Shown in pieces: positions 8,579 to 17,715 of a stretch of 64,000 nucleotides of DNA (its first letter is position 1; every line of letters begins with the position of its first letter). The stretch lies in the NCBI GenBank assembly GCA_964633815.1, contig CAZWHW010000007.1, positions 15,741-79,740 on the forward strand, in the 5' to 3' direction. The position numbers and the translations under genes were made by a program. The notes under the pieces are model-generated. The model saw nothing but the letters and a program-made list of their open reading frames with translations, made no database searches and had not been told where the DNA came from. Source of the DNA: CALKZN01 sp964633815 (GTDB lineage Bacteria; Pseudomonadota; Gammaproteobacteria; Arenicellales; Arenicellaceae).

Positions 8579-9847
8579 TTAAATTCTCTCAATTCCACCC
8601 ATATAAGAACGCAACACCTCGGGCACAATAATCGAACCGTCGGCTTGTTGATAATTTTCTAGCACCGCAACCAAGGTACGACCAACTGCCAAACCAGAAC
8701 CATTTAAAGTATGCAACAATTGAGGCTTTTCGTTACCTCTTTTTGAACGAGCCAGCATTCTTCTAGCTTGAAAAGCTTCAAAATTACTACAAGACGAAAT
8801 CTCACGATAAGTATCTTGACCTGGCAACCACACCTCAAGATCATAAGTTTTGGCAGCGGAAAAGCCTAAATCACCTCCGCAAAGTACCACAACGCGATAA
8901 GGCAATTTAAGCTTTTGCAGAATTGTTTCAGCATGGCCAGTTAGCTCTTCCAAAGCAGCATAAGAATCTTCAGGCTCAACCAATTGCACCAACTCTACCT
9001 TTTCAAATTGATGTTGACGAATCAAACCACGCGTGTCTCGTCCATAACTACCTGCTTCGCGTCGAAAACATGGCGTGTGCGCCACCATCTTTATAGGTAA
9101 ATCAGCTACATCAACAACCTCATCACGCACAATATTGGTGACAGGTACTTCTGCTGTTGGAATCAAAAAATAATCATCTTCAGATTGTGTGCGAAATTGA
9201 TCTTCCTCAAATTTCGGCAATTGTCCCGTACCATACAAGCTATCTTTATTCACTAAATACGGCACATAAACTTCTGTGTAATCATGCTCTGTGGTGTGCG
9301 TATCCAACATGAATTGCGTGAGTGCACGATGCAATCGCGCCATTCGATCACGCATGATCACAAAACGTGACCCTGTGATCTTGCTCGCGGTCTCAAAGTC
9401 CATGCCTCCATCACGGGCACCTAAATCCACATGATCTAGTGGCTCAAAATCAAATTCAGGAATCTTGCCCCACGTGCGAACTTCAACATTGTCTTCATCA
9501 CTGGCACCTGCTGGAACCGCCTCGTTAGGAATATTGGGCAAAGATTTTTGAAACGCATCAAAAGATTCTTTCAATTCGTCCAATTCGGTTTGCTTGGCTT
9601 TCAAGTTATCACCCAAGCGTCCCACCTCTTTGAGTAAAGCGTCAACATCACCGCCAGAGGCTTTGACCTGACCAATTTGCTTCGACTCTTTATTACGAAT
9701 TGCCTGCAATTCTTCAACTTCAACTTGAAGAGCTTTGCGTTTACTCTCTAGTTGCTGAAAAGTATCAACATCTAATTCAAAACCACGTACGGCTAATTTT
9801 TTTTCAACCGTTTCAATATCTTTACGCAGCAATAACGGATCAATCAT
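8579..9847 (-). CDS. serS: SerS, seryl-tRNA synthetase
   Basis: 422 residues, full length. An N-terminal antiparallel coiled coil (about 30-105) grips the tRNA-Ser long arm. The class II core has the TAEVPVTN loop, motif 2 (FRREAGSYGRDTRGLIR) and motif 3 (NGSGLAVGRTLVAVLENYQ). It charges tRNA-Ser and tRNA-Sec. It is 52 bp downstream of crcB on the same strand and just upstream of tRNA-Ser; the two may share transcription, but that is inference. Start MIDPLLLRKDIETV is the family norm. Confidence 0.98.
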   Translation of the reverse strand: MIDPLLLRKDIETVEKKLAVRGFELDVDTFQQLESKRKALQVEVEELQAIRNKESKQIGQVKASGGDVDALLKEVGRLGDNLKAKQTELDELKESFDAFQKSLPNIPNEAVPAGASDEDNVEVRTWGKIPEFDFEPLDHVDLGARDGGMDFETASKITGSRFVIMRDRMARLHRALTQFMLDTHTTEHDYTEVYVPYLVNKDSLYGTGQLPKFEEDQFRTQSEDDYFLIPTAEVPVTNIVRDEVVDVADLPIKMVAHTPCFRREAGSYGRDTRGLIRQHQFEKVELVQLVEPEDSYAALEELTGHAETILQKLKLPYRVVVLCGGDLGFSAAKTYDLEVWLPGQDTYREISSCSNFEAFQARRMLARSKRGNEKPQLLHTLNGSGLAVGRTLVAVLENYQQADGSIIVPEVLRSYMGGIERI

Positions 9848-9899
9848 TTTTCTAAACCTTTCTTATAGCCTCTGGCTATTACTCACTATTTTTAATTCT

Positions 9900-10283
9900 T
9901 TAAACAAATTGTTTGGCTAGCATTAAACCCGCAAAACAAGCAACCACGCAAACAAACACACTTAAACAAGCATATAGCATCGCCTTTAACGTTTGTCCTG
10001 TTTGCAACATTTGCAGCATCTCCATCGAGAATGCCGAAAAAGTGGTGAAACCACCTAATAAGCCTGTCAATGCAGCCGTTTTTAAAGTCTCTACATTGTC
10101 AAATCCCGACCAGCGATGAACGATATACCAAGACAGGAAGCCAAACAATAACGAACCTACAACATTGACAAATAAAGTACCAAAAGGAAATGCCGCACCA
10201 AATAGATGATTTAGGCTTTTCACACTGACAAATCGAGCTAGCACGCCAATTCCACCCGCAATAAATACAGATAAATACAACAT
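9900..10283 (-). CDS. crcB: CrcB/Fluc fluoride ion channel
   Basis: 127 residues from the ATG at 10283, which has GAAGG eight bases upstream. An in-frame TTG at 10298 would add five residues and overlap lolA, so the ATG is preferred. Four membrane helices are visible. Family motifs are GGIGVLARF, LFVNVVGSLLFGFL and GGFTTFSAFSMEML, the last holding the Phe/Thr track for fluoride. Fluc dimers let fluoride leave the cytoplasm. It starts 4 bp after the lolA stop, so it is co-transcribed with ftsK-lolA; no room exists for a fluoride riboswitch directly in front of it. Confidence 0.93.
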   Translation of the reverse strand: MLYLSVFIAGGIGVLARFVSVKSLNHLFGAAFPFGTLFVNVVGSLLFGFLSWYIVHRWSGFDNVETLKTAALTGLLGGFTTFSAFSMEMLQMLQTGQTLKAMLYACLSVFVCVVACFAGLMLAKQFV

Positions 10284-10287
10284 GTAT

Positions 10288-10914
10288 TTAACCTTCAATC
10301 ACATCATAGCCCTGAGGGATTTTCACTTTGAATTCACTACGAGATATTTTTGGGTTATTTTGTGTTTCTGACAAAATGATTTCTGTAGTTTGACTCAATA
10401 CATCAACCAACCGCAGCCCTAATAACTTGCCATTCAAAAAGCTCACTTCGACTGACTCATAATTCGAATCCAAGGATTTGGGTAGCAGTTGAAACCGTGT
10501 GATGCCTCCTTGACTTGACAATTTTTTAATTGCGAACAATTCAGTTAATTTAGATGGGTCAGTTACTAGAATAAGGCTTGGCACAGTTGTAATCGCATTG
10601 GCAAAGTCTTTTTTAATCACTTGTTCCAAATCACGCATGACGAAAAATATAGTTTTTCCATCAGACACAATATCTTGATCTTGATCAGCATATTGCCATT
10701 TGAATTTGCCTGGCTGTTTCAAAAAAAGCTTGCCTTTTTGTACATCGACCAACTTAAAGTTCTGATCACTAACTCTTTGTTCAAAGTTTGCAATAAGGGT
10801 ATTAAAATTTCCCAATTGCTGTTGCAACTCTTCAGCATCAGACTGAGCAAAAGCATAGGCACTGAATAATAATGATGCGCAGACGAGATAAACAAAATTC
10901 AATAAGCTTTTCAT
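10288..10914 (-). CDS. lolA: LolA, outer-membrane lipoprotein carrier protein
   Basis: 208 residues with a cleavable signal peptide (MKSLLNFVYLVCASLLFSAYAFAQ). The mature protein has the LolA pattern: LIANFEQRV, GKLFLKQPGKFKWQY, ISDGKTIFFVMRDLEQVIKK. It receives lipoproteins from LolCDE and carries them across the periplasm to LolB. It follows ftsK by 20 bp and precedes crcB, the common gammaproteobacterial order. No lolB is in this window. Confidence 0.95.
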   Translation of the reverse strand: MKSLLNFVYLVCASLLFSAYAFAQSDAEELQQQLGNFNTLIANFEQRVSDQNFKLVDVQKGKLFLKQPGKFKWQYADQDQDIVSDGKTIFFVMRDLEQVIKKDFANAITTVPSLILVTDPSKLTELFAIKKLSSQGGITRFQLLPKSLDSNYESVEVSFLNGKLLGLRLVDVLSQTTEIILSETQNNPKISRSEFKVKIPQGYDVIEG

Positions 10915-10934
10915 AGCGAACTCATATTTTCAGA

Positions 10935-13277
10935 TTAGTTTTCAGGTGGTGCAGCTACAAAAATTTCTCGTTTGCCATGCTCCAAAGGGCCGACAATCCC
11001 TCCCTGCTCCATGGTTTCAATCATGCGCGCCGCGCGGTTATACCCAACACGTAATTGACGCTGCACAGCTGAAATTGATGATTTGCGAGATTCAGTCACA
11101 AATGCCACCGCTTGATCGTACAATGGATCATCCTCAGGATCATCTGACTCACCTTGCAAAGCTGATGGCAAAGCTTGATTGACTTCTTTCATACCATTGA
11201 GAATAGCATCATCATATTTCGCTTCACCATTGGCTTTCAAATGATCGACAATTTTGTGTACTTCTTGATCTGAAACAAAGCTGCCATGTACTCGCTCAGG
11301 AATACTTGTGCCTGGACGCAAAAATAACATATCACCATGACCCAACAATTGCTCAGCACCCATTTGGTCAATCACCGTGCGCGAGTCAATTTTAGATTGA
11401 ACCTGAAAGGCAATCCGAGTTGGAATATTGGCTTTCAACAAGCCTGTCAACACATCAACAGAAGGCCTCTGTGTTGCCAATAAAAGATGCAAACCAGAAG
11501 CTCGACCTTTTTGCGCAATTCGCGTAATCAACTCTTCTACTGGCTTTCTTGCCACCATCATCAAATCCGCCAACTCATCAATCACAACAACGATACATGG
11601 CATCTCATCTAACTTTTCAGGCAATTCACCTTCTTTAGCTAATGGATCCATAATCGGCTCACCTGCTTCAATCGCCTGGGTTATTTTTTTGTTATAACCA
11701 GCTAAGTTACGTACACCCAAAGCTGACATAAGTTTATAACGACGTTCCATTTCAAAAATGCTCCAACGCAAGGCATTAGCAGCATCATTCATGTCTGTGA
11801 CAACAGGTGATAGCAAATGTGGGATACCTTCATAAACCGACAATTCCAACATTTTGGGGTCAATCATGATCATCCGCACTTCTTTTGGCGATGCCTTATA
11901 AAGCATGCTGACAATGAGCGCATTAATACAAACCGATTTACCAGAGCCCGTAGTTCCCGCAATCAACACATGTGGCATTTTTTGCAAATCCGCAATAGTC
12001 GTTTCACCCGAAATATCCTTACCCAACACCATGCTCAGAGGCGAGGGACTAGCATCAAAATCTTTAGATGATAAACCTTCAATTAAGCGAACAATTTCAC
12101 GGCTCTCATTGGGCAATTCAATACCCATCACATTTTTGCCTGGAATATTTTCAACCACTCGCACACTAATGGTTGACATAGAACGAGCTAAATCTTTCGC
12201 TAAGCCTACAATCGTTGACGCCTTGACACCGGGTGCAGGTTTTATCTCAAAACGAGTTATCACTGGCCCTTGGTGCACACTCTCAACTTCAACTTGCACA
12301 TTAAAATCAGCTAATTTTTTCACTAGCAGAGTAGACATTGCTTGCAATTCTTCTGCTGAATAACCGATAGACACTTCATCAGGCTCATCTAGAATTGCTA
12401 ATGGTGGAAAGCTATGATCACCTATTTCCGACGCGGCGAACATATTCACTTGCTTTTCCCGCTCGAGGCGCCCACTGTCTTCTTTAACAGTAGCATTAAT
12501 CTTAGGTTCTATCTTGATGGGCTTGCTTGGCGTAATCCGTTCTCGCAATGTCGCCACACTGTCTCCTCGTGTTTCACGAGCCACCTCACCGATGGCACGA
12601 TCCTCTTTCTCGTTACGGAAATTTTTAAGCCAACTGACACCATCACAGCTTTTTTCACCAACGGTGTCCATCAACCAAAACCATGACAAATGACTAAACA
12701 ATGTGACTCCCGACAAAAATGCAATCACCGCCATAAGCGTTGTGCCAAGATATCCAAAAATAGCAATAATACTATCGCCAAAGGAACTACCTATAATGCC
12801 GCCACCAACAAAAGAATGTTTCTCAGCCAAATGTCCGAAATGCAAATATTCTATAACGCTGCCACCAATACAAGTTAATGCAACACCTATTGCAATTGCT
12901 ACAAAGCGAGAATAGGAAAGTTCATCTTCGCGCGATTTAAGCTCAAAAACTTTATAAGCGCCAAACAAAAATAAAACTGGAATCAAATAGGAAAAATAAC
13001 CCATCAAATGTAAAAGCAAATCAGAAAAATATGAGCCGAAAATACCGCCAATGTTTTTCACTTCTTCTGTTTTGGCAGTTTTGGACCAACCCGGGTCAAG
13101 CTCGTTATAAGAAGCCAAACTTAAAAAGAAATACACCCCAATCACAGCCAAAACAATGGCCAGAAGTTCTAGAGGAGAACCTTTAATTCGTTCACTTAAA
13201 CTAATACGAGAATCTTTAATTGGCGACTTTTTAGTCGGCTTCTTTTTTACTATTTTCTTCTTCACTATGTCGTGCAT
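10935..13277 (-). CDS. ftsK: FtsK, DNA translocase of the division septum
   Basis: 780 residues. The N-terminus has four or five membrane helices (about 37-200) for septal anchoring. A short linker (about 215-290) is much shorter than in E. coli. The RecA-like motor has Walker A GTTGSGKS (441-448) and Walker B VVVIDELADLMM. The C-terminal winged-helix gamma domain (ISAVQRQLRVGYNRAARMIE) reads KOPS sequences and contacts XerD. It pumps chromosome ends through the septum and triggers dimer resolution. First gene of ftsK-lolA-crcB-serS. Confidence 0.97.
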   Translation of the reverse strand: MHDIVKKKIVKKKPTKKSPIKDSRISLSERIKGSPLELLAIVLAVIGVYFFLSLASYNELDPGWSKTAKTEEVKNIGGIFGSYFSDLLLHLMGYFSYLIPVLFLFGAYKVFELKSREDELSYSRFVAIAIGVALTCIGGSVIEYLHFGHLAEKHSFVGGGIIGSSFGDSIIAIFGYLGTTLMAVIAFLSGVTLFSHLSWFWLMDTVGEKSCDGVSWLKNFRNEKEDRAIGEVARETRGDSVATLRERITPSKPIKIEPKINATVKEDSGRLEREKQVNMFAASEIGDHSFPPLAILDEPDEVSIGYSAEELQAMSTLLVKKLADFNVQVEVESVHQGPVITRFEIKPAPGVKASTIVGLAKDLARSMSTISVRVVENIPGKNVMGIELPNESREIVRLIEGLSSKDFDASPSPLSMVLGKDISGETTIADLQKMPHVLIAGTTGSGKSVCINALIVSMLYKASPKEVRMIMIDPKMLELSVYEGIPHLLSPVVTDMNDAANALRWSIFEMERRYKLMSALGVRNLAGYNKKITQAIEAGEPIMDPLAKEGELPEKLDEMPCIVVVIDELADLMMVARKPVEELITRIAQKGRASGLHLLLATQRPSVDVLTGLLKANIPTRIAFQVQSKIDSRTVIDQMGAEQLLGHGDMLFLRPGTSIPERVHGSFVSDQEVHKIVDHLKANGEAKYDDAILNGMKEVNQALPSALQGESDDPEDDPLYDQAVAFVTESRKSSISAVQRQLRVGYNRAARMIETMEQGGIVGPLEHGKREIFVAAPPEN

Positions 13278-13488
13278 TATTTTCCATCAATATCAATGAA
13301 TATTCTATCGCGTAAATACCCTCTTAGACCACCTTTAAACAGAAATTAACTACTTCTTACATTGCATTGCTATACAGCACGAAATTGTGGCTTGGAATTT
13401 AGAGAAATTACACAAATTAATGCTATTCAAAGATTCAAACATTGTTAAAATCGAATATATCCATAACTTCCAATTATTTCTTATTCAA

Positions 13489-14772
13489 ATGTCAATCCAT
13501 AGTATGAAGCCAACGCAATTAGATGCATTGGCAACAGAATTACATGCAAGCTATCAATCACTGAAAAACAAACGATTAAATCTGGATATTACTCGTGGCA
13601 AACCATCTCCAGAACAATTAAGCCTCTCTGAAAATTTGGATGGAATATTGAATAACAATTTTCTGTCTGCGGCCGGAGAAGACACCAGAAACTACGGTAA
13701 TTTACGTGGTCTTTCTGAAATTTGCGAGCTTGGAAGCAGCATCCTTAAAACACCTGCCAGTCAAGTGCTCACAGGTGGCAATAGTAGTTTATCACTGATG
13801 CATATGACCGCTATGCTGCAATATACCAATGGCACGAAAGGGTCAAACGCTGCATCACCGTGGCAATCACTCGACAACCCAACGTTTATTTGTCCAGTGC
13901 CAGGCTATGATCGCCATTTTTCTATCTGTGAGGCTTTAGATATTAATATGATCACCGTGCCGATGTTAGCGACTGGCCCTGACATGGATGCTGTTGAAAA
14001 ACTCATCACAGAAAATGATCAAATCGTCGGCATGTGGTGCGTACCAAGATTTTCAAACCCAACAGGCGTCACCTATGATAAGACAACTGTTGAGCGTATT
14101 GCTAAGTTAGGAACTATTGCCCAACCTTATTTCAGAGTTTTTTGGGACAATGCTTATGCTGTCCATTCCCTAAGCGATAATGCACCAGAATTAAACAGCA
14201 TCTGGGTTCACTGTGTTAAATACAGCACTGAAGATAGCGTTTGGCAGTTTGCTTCTACATCAAAAGCAACATTTGCTGGTTCAGGCATTGCCTGGGTAGC
14301 GTCTTCAACAAACAACTTAAAAGCACTTGAAAGCCTACTTGGCATAACCACCATTGGCGCTGATAAAGTCAATCAACTCAGACATGCTCGCTTTTTAACT
14401 GACGAATCTGCATTAAAAGCACATATGCAGTTGCACGCAAAAACTCTTAAACCAAAATTTGACATTGTCTTTGACTCTCTAGAAAGTGAATTAGCTGAAT
14501 TTGGCAGCTGGACTCACACCGATGGTGGGTATTTTATTTCGTTTGATGCCAATTTTGGACTTGCCACCCAAATCATTGAACTAGCTGCTCAAGCTGGCTT
14601 AAAACTAACACCGGCAGGAGCAACCTATCCTTATGGCAAAGATCCAGAAGATCGCAATATTCGCATTGCACCTTCTTTCCCATCTGAAGATGAACTCAGG
14701 AAAGCAATGAAAATTTTTACTGTTTGTGTGAAACTCGCTACGATTAAACAACTGATTGATCAAGCAAGTTAA
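13489..14772 (+). CDS. Aspartate aminotransferase-like PLP enzyme (class Ic family)
   Basis: 427 residues from the ATG at 13489; a frame open from a GTG at 13387 adds 34 unlikely residues (MAWNLEKLHKLML...), and ATG 13504 is also possible. The fold-type I PLP motifs are LTGGNSSL (cofactor phosphate), PRFSNPTGVTYD, VFWDNAYAVH (Asp/Tyr contact to the ring) and STSKATFAGSGIAW with the Schiff-base lysine. The pattern LDITRGKPSPEQL matches the group Ic aspartate aminotransferases (Asp_aminotransf, PF12897) rather than AspC. Likely transfers amino groups between aspartate and 2-oxoglutarate. Stands alone, divergent from ftsK. Confidence 0.85.
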   Translation: MSIHSMKPTQLDALATELHASYQSLKNKRLNLDITRGKPSPEQLSLSENLDGILNNNFLSAAGEDTRNYGNLRGLSEICELGSSILKTPASQVLTGGNSSLSLMHMTAMLQYTNGTKGSNAASPWQSLDNPTFICPVPGYDRHFSICEALDINMITVPMLATGPDMDAVEKLITENDQIVGMWCVPRFSNPTGVTYDKTTVERIAKLGTIAQPYFRVFWDNAYAVHSLSDNAPELNSIWVHCVKYSTEDSVWQFASTSKATFAGSGIAWVASSTNNLKALESLLGITTIGADKVNQLRHARFLTDESALKAHMQLHAKTLKPKFDIVFDSLESELAEFGSWTHTDGGYFISFDANFGLATQIIELAAQAGLKLTPAGATYPYGKDPEDRNIRIAPSFPSEDELRKAMKIFTVCVKLATIKQLIDQAS

Positions 14773-14844
14773 TCAATCTAGCTTAGGTCTTTTATTCATC
14801 ATTTTCAAAATACTAACTTCGCTCTAAAGTAACAAACCGCAATC

Positions 14845-15804
14845 ATGACTGACACTAATAACACCCCAAAACATTGTAAAGTTCTTATTCTAGGCTCTGG
14901 ACCCGCGGGATACACTGCCGCCGTTTATGCAGCTCGAGCGAATTTAGATCCTGTTTTAATCACAGGCCTTGAACAAGGCGGTCAATTAACCACGACTACA
15001 GATGTGGATAATTGGCCAGGCGACAATGACGGAGTGCAAGGTCCAGAGTTGATGCAACGTATGCAAAAACATGCTGAACGTTTTGATACCGAAATCATCT
15101 TTGACCATATTCATAGCACAGAATTGACACAAAGACCGTTTACCTTAGTTGGCGATTCTGTCACTTACACTTGTGATGCGTTGATTCTATGTACTGGCGC
15201 TTCGGCAAAATATCTTGGTCTTCCTTCTGAAGAAGCCTTTAAAGGCAAAGGGGTTTCTGCTTGCGCCACTTGCGATGGTTTTTTCTATCGGAATAAACCA
15301 GTTGCTGTGATTGGTGGCGGTAACACTGCTGTCGAAGAGGCGCTTTATTTGTCTAACATTGCATCGGAAGTTACCTTGGTTCACCGTCGTGACGAATTGC
15401 GAGCTGAAGCCATTTTGATAGATAAACTCATGGATAAAGCCGAAAACGGCAATATCAACATTGAATGGAATCACACACTTGATGAAGTTCTGGGTGACAA
15501 CATGGGCGTGACTGGCCTTCGTTTAGCCAGCACCCAAAGTGATGCCACTAAAGAAGTGACTGTCGATGGCGTATTTATTGCCATTGGGCATTCACCAAAT
15601 ACCGGTATTTTTGGTGACCAGCTAGACATGAAAAATGGTTATTTAACCGTTAATAGTGGCATTAACGGCAATGCAACCCAAACCAGCATCCCAGGTGTAT
15701 TTGCAGCTGGCGATGTAATGGATCATGTTTATCGTCAAGCCATCACTTCTGCGGGGAGCGGCTGCATGGCTGCTCTAGATGCTGAAAAGTTTTTAAAATC
15801 TTAA
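14845..15804 (+). CDS. trxB: TrxB, thioredoxin reductase
   Basis: 319 residues. FAD motif GSGPAGYTAAVYAARA at 17-32, redox disulfide C140-A-T-C143, NADPH motif GGGNTAVEEA and C-terminal FAD motif GVFAAGDVMD are all present. It uses NADPH to reduce thioredoxin in the cytoplasm. The thioredoxin pool also regenerates MsrA, two copies of which lie a few genes downstream. It is followed after 15 bp by the Smr-domain gene, so the two are probably co-transcribed. Confidence 0.97.
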   Translation: MTDTNNTPKHCKVLILGSGPAGYTAAVYAARANLDPVLITGLEQGGQLTTTTDVDNWPGDNDGVQGPELMQRMQKHAERFDTEIIFDHIHSTELTQRPFTLVGDSVTYTCDALILCTGASAKYLGLPSEEAFKGKGVSACATCDGFFYRNKPVAVIGGGNTAVEEALYLSNIASEVTLVHRRDELRAEAILIDKLMDKAENGNINIEWNHTLDEVLGDNMGVTGLRLASTQSDATKEVTVDGVFIAIGHSPNTGIFGDQLDMKNGYLTVNSGINGNATQTSIPGVFAAGDVMDHVYRQAITSAGSGCMAALDAEKFLKS

Positions 15805-15819
15805 AGCCAAACACCATCT

Positions 15820-16353
15820 ATGGTTGATGACAACAAGAAAACAAGTCAATCATTTGCTGACTTAATGTCATCAACCAAACGTTTGCGTACTGACAAAATA
15901 ACACCCTATCGCAAAAAAATTCCACCTATCGCTAAACAAACTCAAGCAGATGAACTTCGAGTAATGGAAGAATTACTTTCGTTTGATGATGAAGCTGGCA
16001 GCTTTGAAAGTGGTGATGAACTCATTTTTTTACGCGATGGTTATCCGCAAAAACTTTTAAAAAAACTCCGCCGCGGCGACTACTCTATTCAAGAAGAACT
16101 GGATTTGCATGGTTGTTTTGCTGAAGAAGCTAAACAGCAAGTCCATGGATTCATTAATGAATGTGCACAATATAATATTTCTACAGTGCGAATTATTCAT
16201 GGCAAAGGTTTGCATTCTCCTGATAAAAAACCTGTATTAAAAAACCTAATCCTAGGTTGGTTGAAAAAAAATCAATACATCATCGCTGTCTGTTCAACTC
16301 CATCTAATGATGGCGGCACAGGCGCTATTTACGCATTAATTAAAACCAAATAA
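15820..16353 (+). CDS. Smr-domain protein (SmrA/SmrB type)
   Basis: 177 residues. A basic N-terminal half (DKITPYRKKIPP) leads to a C-terminal Smr domain (about 92-175) with the signature DLHGCFAEEAKQQV, the loop IIHGKGLHS and the end GGTGAIYALIK. Smr domains are nucleases; in gammaproteobacteria SmrB cleaves mRNA at collided ribosomes, while SmrA is less defined. The DLHG and HGKG motifs are intact, so activity is plausible. Which paralogue it is cannot be decided here. It starts 15 bp after trxB. Confidence 0.85.
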   Translation: MVDDNKKTSQSFADLMSSTKRLRTDKITPYRKKIPPIAKQTQADELRVMEELLSFDDEAGSFESGDELIFLRDGYPQKLLKKLRRGDYSIQEELDLHGCFAEEAKQQVHGFINECAQYNISTVRIIHGKGLHSPDKKPVLKNLILGWLKKNQYIIAVCSTPSNDGGTGAIYALIKTK

Positions 16354-16523
16354 ATCATTCGATACTAAAAATTCGGAATAAATTGCAATAAATCAGCGGT
16401 CCAATCGTTCTTAAAAAGAGTAACATGTACAAAAGTTCATGTTTTAAACAAATTAACATGACCACTTATTTAAAATAATAAGTCGTATATTTGTTTTAAA
16501 TCTGATGATAGAGGGTAGCAACT

Positions 16524-16925
16524 ATGGATACAAAATTAGCTAATGGCTTGTTCATGCTTCGAGTCACTATCGCAATCGTTTTTATTATGTGGACTGGCGA
16601 TAAATTCATTAATCCTGTCCACGCTGAAAAAGTTTGATCTGGCTTTTTCTACATGCCGGAATTAGGCAAAGCAATTTTCCTTGGCATTGGTATTGTTGAA
16701 GCAGTTCTTGTCATTCTATTCATTGCTGGAATTTTCAAAAATGTTACCTATTTAATAATTCTCATATTGCATACAGTATCTACTGTAGCGCCCTTCAATA
16801 TTTATTTAAACGCCTATTCAAGCGATTTTAACTTGTTATTTTTCACTGCATTTCCTATGTGGGGAGCTTGTCTATTTTTGTATTTATTCAGAAATGAAGA
16901 TATAAAATTCACGCTATTAAAATAA
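16524..16925 (+). pseudogene. DoxX-family membrane protein interrupted by one in-frame UGA
   Basis: An ATG at 16524 (GAGGG ribosome site) opens MDTKLANGLFMLRVTIAIV...AEKV, then meets TGA at 16635-16637. The same frame continues SGFFYMPELGKAIFLGIG for 96 more residues to 16925. Joined, the 133-residue product has four membrane helices and the pattern of small DoxX-like proteins (FIMWTGDKFINPVHAEKV, LLFFTAFPMWG). A one-base change (TGA to TGG or TTA) would restore it. The rest shows no decay, so a recent nonsense mutation or a sequencing error is likely. UGA ends other genes here normally (e.g. gatA), so genome-wide recoding is excluded. Confidence 0.75.
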
Positions 16926-16950
16926 AAGAAACTGCATACCGCAATAAATA

Positions 16951-16981
16951 AAAAAGCAGAATGATTCCATTCTGCTTTTTT
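16951..16981 (+). terminator. Bidirectional terminator between DoxX-like gene and msrA
   Basis: GCAGAATG / CATTCTGC (16956-16963 and 16968-16975) with an ATTC loop, flanked by an A run and a T run, so it can serve both convergent genes. Confidence 0.85.
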
Positions 16982-17001
16982 ATTGTCTAATTCACTCTAG
17001 G

Positions 17002-17619
17002 CTAAGACTGAGAAAACTTAATACCAGTACCACCTAAGCCACAATATCCATTGGGGTTTTTATGCAAATACTGCTGATGATAATCTTCGGCATAATAGAA
17101 TTTTGGCACCGTCAGAATTTCAGTGGTTATTGATTCGAATTTGGCATTGGACAAAAGCTTCTGAAATTGATCTTTAACTTGATGAGCGAGCTGTTGTTGC
17201 TCAACCGAATGCACATAAACACCTGAACGATATTGAGTGCCAGTATCATTCCCTTGACGCATGCCTTGAGTCGGATCATGTGCTTCAAAAAACACTTTCA
17301 ACAATGCTTCATAACTGATTTTTTCTGGATCAAACACTACCAAAACCACTTCATTATGCCCCGTCATTCCAGAACACACTTCTTTATAAGTAGGATTGGG
17401 TGTAGCGCCTGCAGCATAACCAACTGCAGTTGAATACACTCCTTCAAGCGTCCAAAAGCAACGTTCAGCCCCCCAAAAACAACCCAAACCAAACAAGGCT
17501 TTTTGCATTTTTTCAGGAAAAGGTTTTTGAATAGGCGTGCCTAAGACTGCATGTTCATTCAATACATCAATCGGTTCATCTCTGCCAGGCAACATGTCTA
17601 AAAAGCTAATCGTATCCAT
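17002..17619 (-). CDS. msrA: MsrA, peptide methionine-(S)-S-oxide reductase (cytoplasmic copy)
   Basis: 205 residues with no signal peptide. The catalytic C47 sits in LGCFWGAERCFW. Other family blocks are GYAAGATPNPTYKEVCSGMTGHNEVV, FFEAHDPTQGMRQGNDTGTQYRSG and the C-terminal YHQQYLHKNPNGYCGLGGTG with the resolving cysteine. The N-terminal extension of about 40 residues before the core matches the E. coli-type MsrA. It reduces methionine-S-sulfoxide in proteins using thioredoxin. It is divergent from a second, exported msrA, 96 bp away. Confidence 0.95.
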   Translation of the reverse strand: MDTISFLDMLPGRDEPIDVLNEHAVLGTPIQKPFPEKMQKALFGLGCFWGAERCFWTLEGVYSTAVGYAAGATPNPTYKEVCSGMTGHNEVVLVVFDPEKISYEALLKVFFEAHDPTQGMRQGNDTGTQYRSGVYVHSVEQQQLAHQVKDQFQKLLSNAKFESITTEILTVPKFYYAEDYHQQYLHKNPNGYCGLGGTGIKFSQS

Positions 17620-17715
17620 AATTATTAGAAAGATTTTATCAAATAAATAGGTCTTTAACTAAACAATGTTTTCACAATAACACGATTTAATTGAAATTAA
17701 CTAGTAATAAACATT

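Noticed and set aside
10284..10298. Fluoride riboswitch before crcB
   Set aside because: crcB starts within 5 bp of the lolA stop, so there is no room for a leader; the gene is part of the ftsK operon.
11428..12363. Long plus-strand frames opposite ftsK
   Set aside because: They are antisense to conserved motor motifs, have no ribosome sites and have low-complexity products.
13387..13488. 34-residue N-terminal extension of the aminotransferase from a GTG
   Set aside because: It has no ribosome site, is AT-rich and is unlike the family; the ATG at 13489 or 13504 fits better.
16635..16637. Selenocysteine or genome-wide UGA recoding in the DoxX-like gene
   Set aside because: UGA is the normal stop of other genes here (for example gatA), no SECIS stem was evident, and the family has no Cys at this position.
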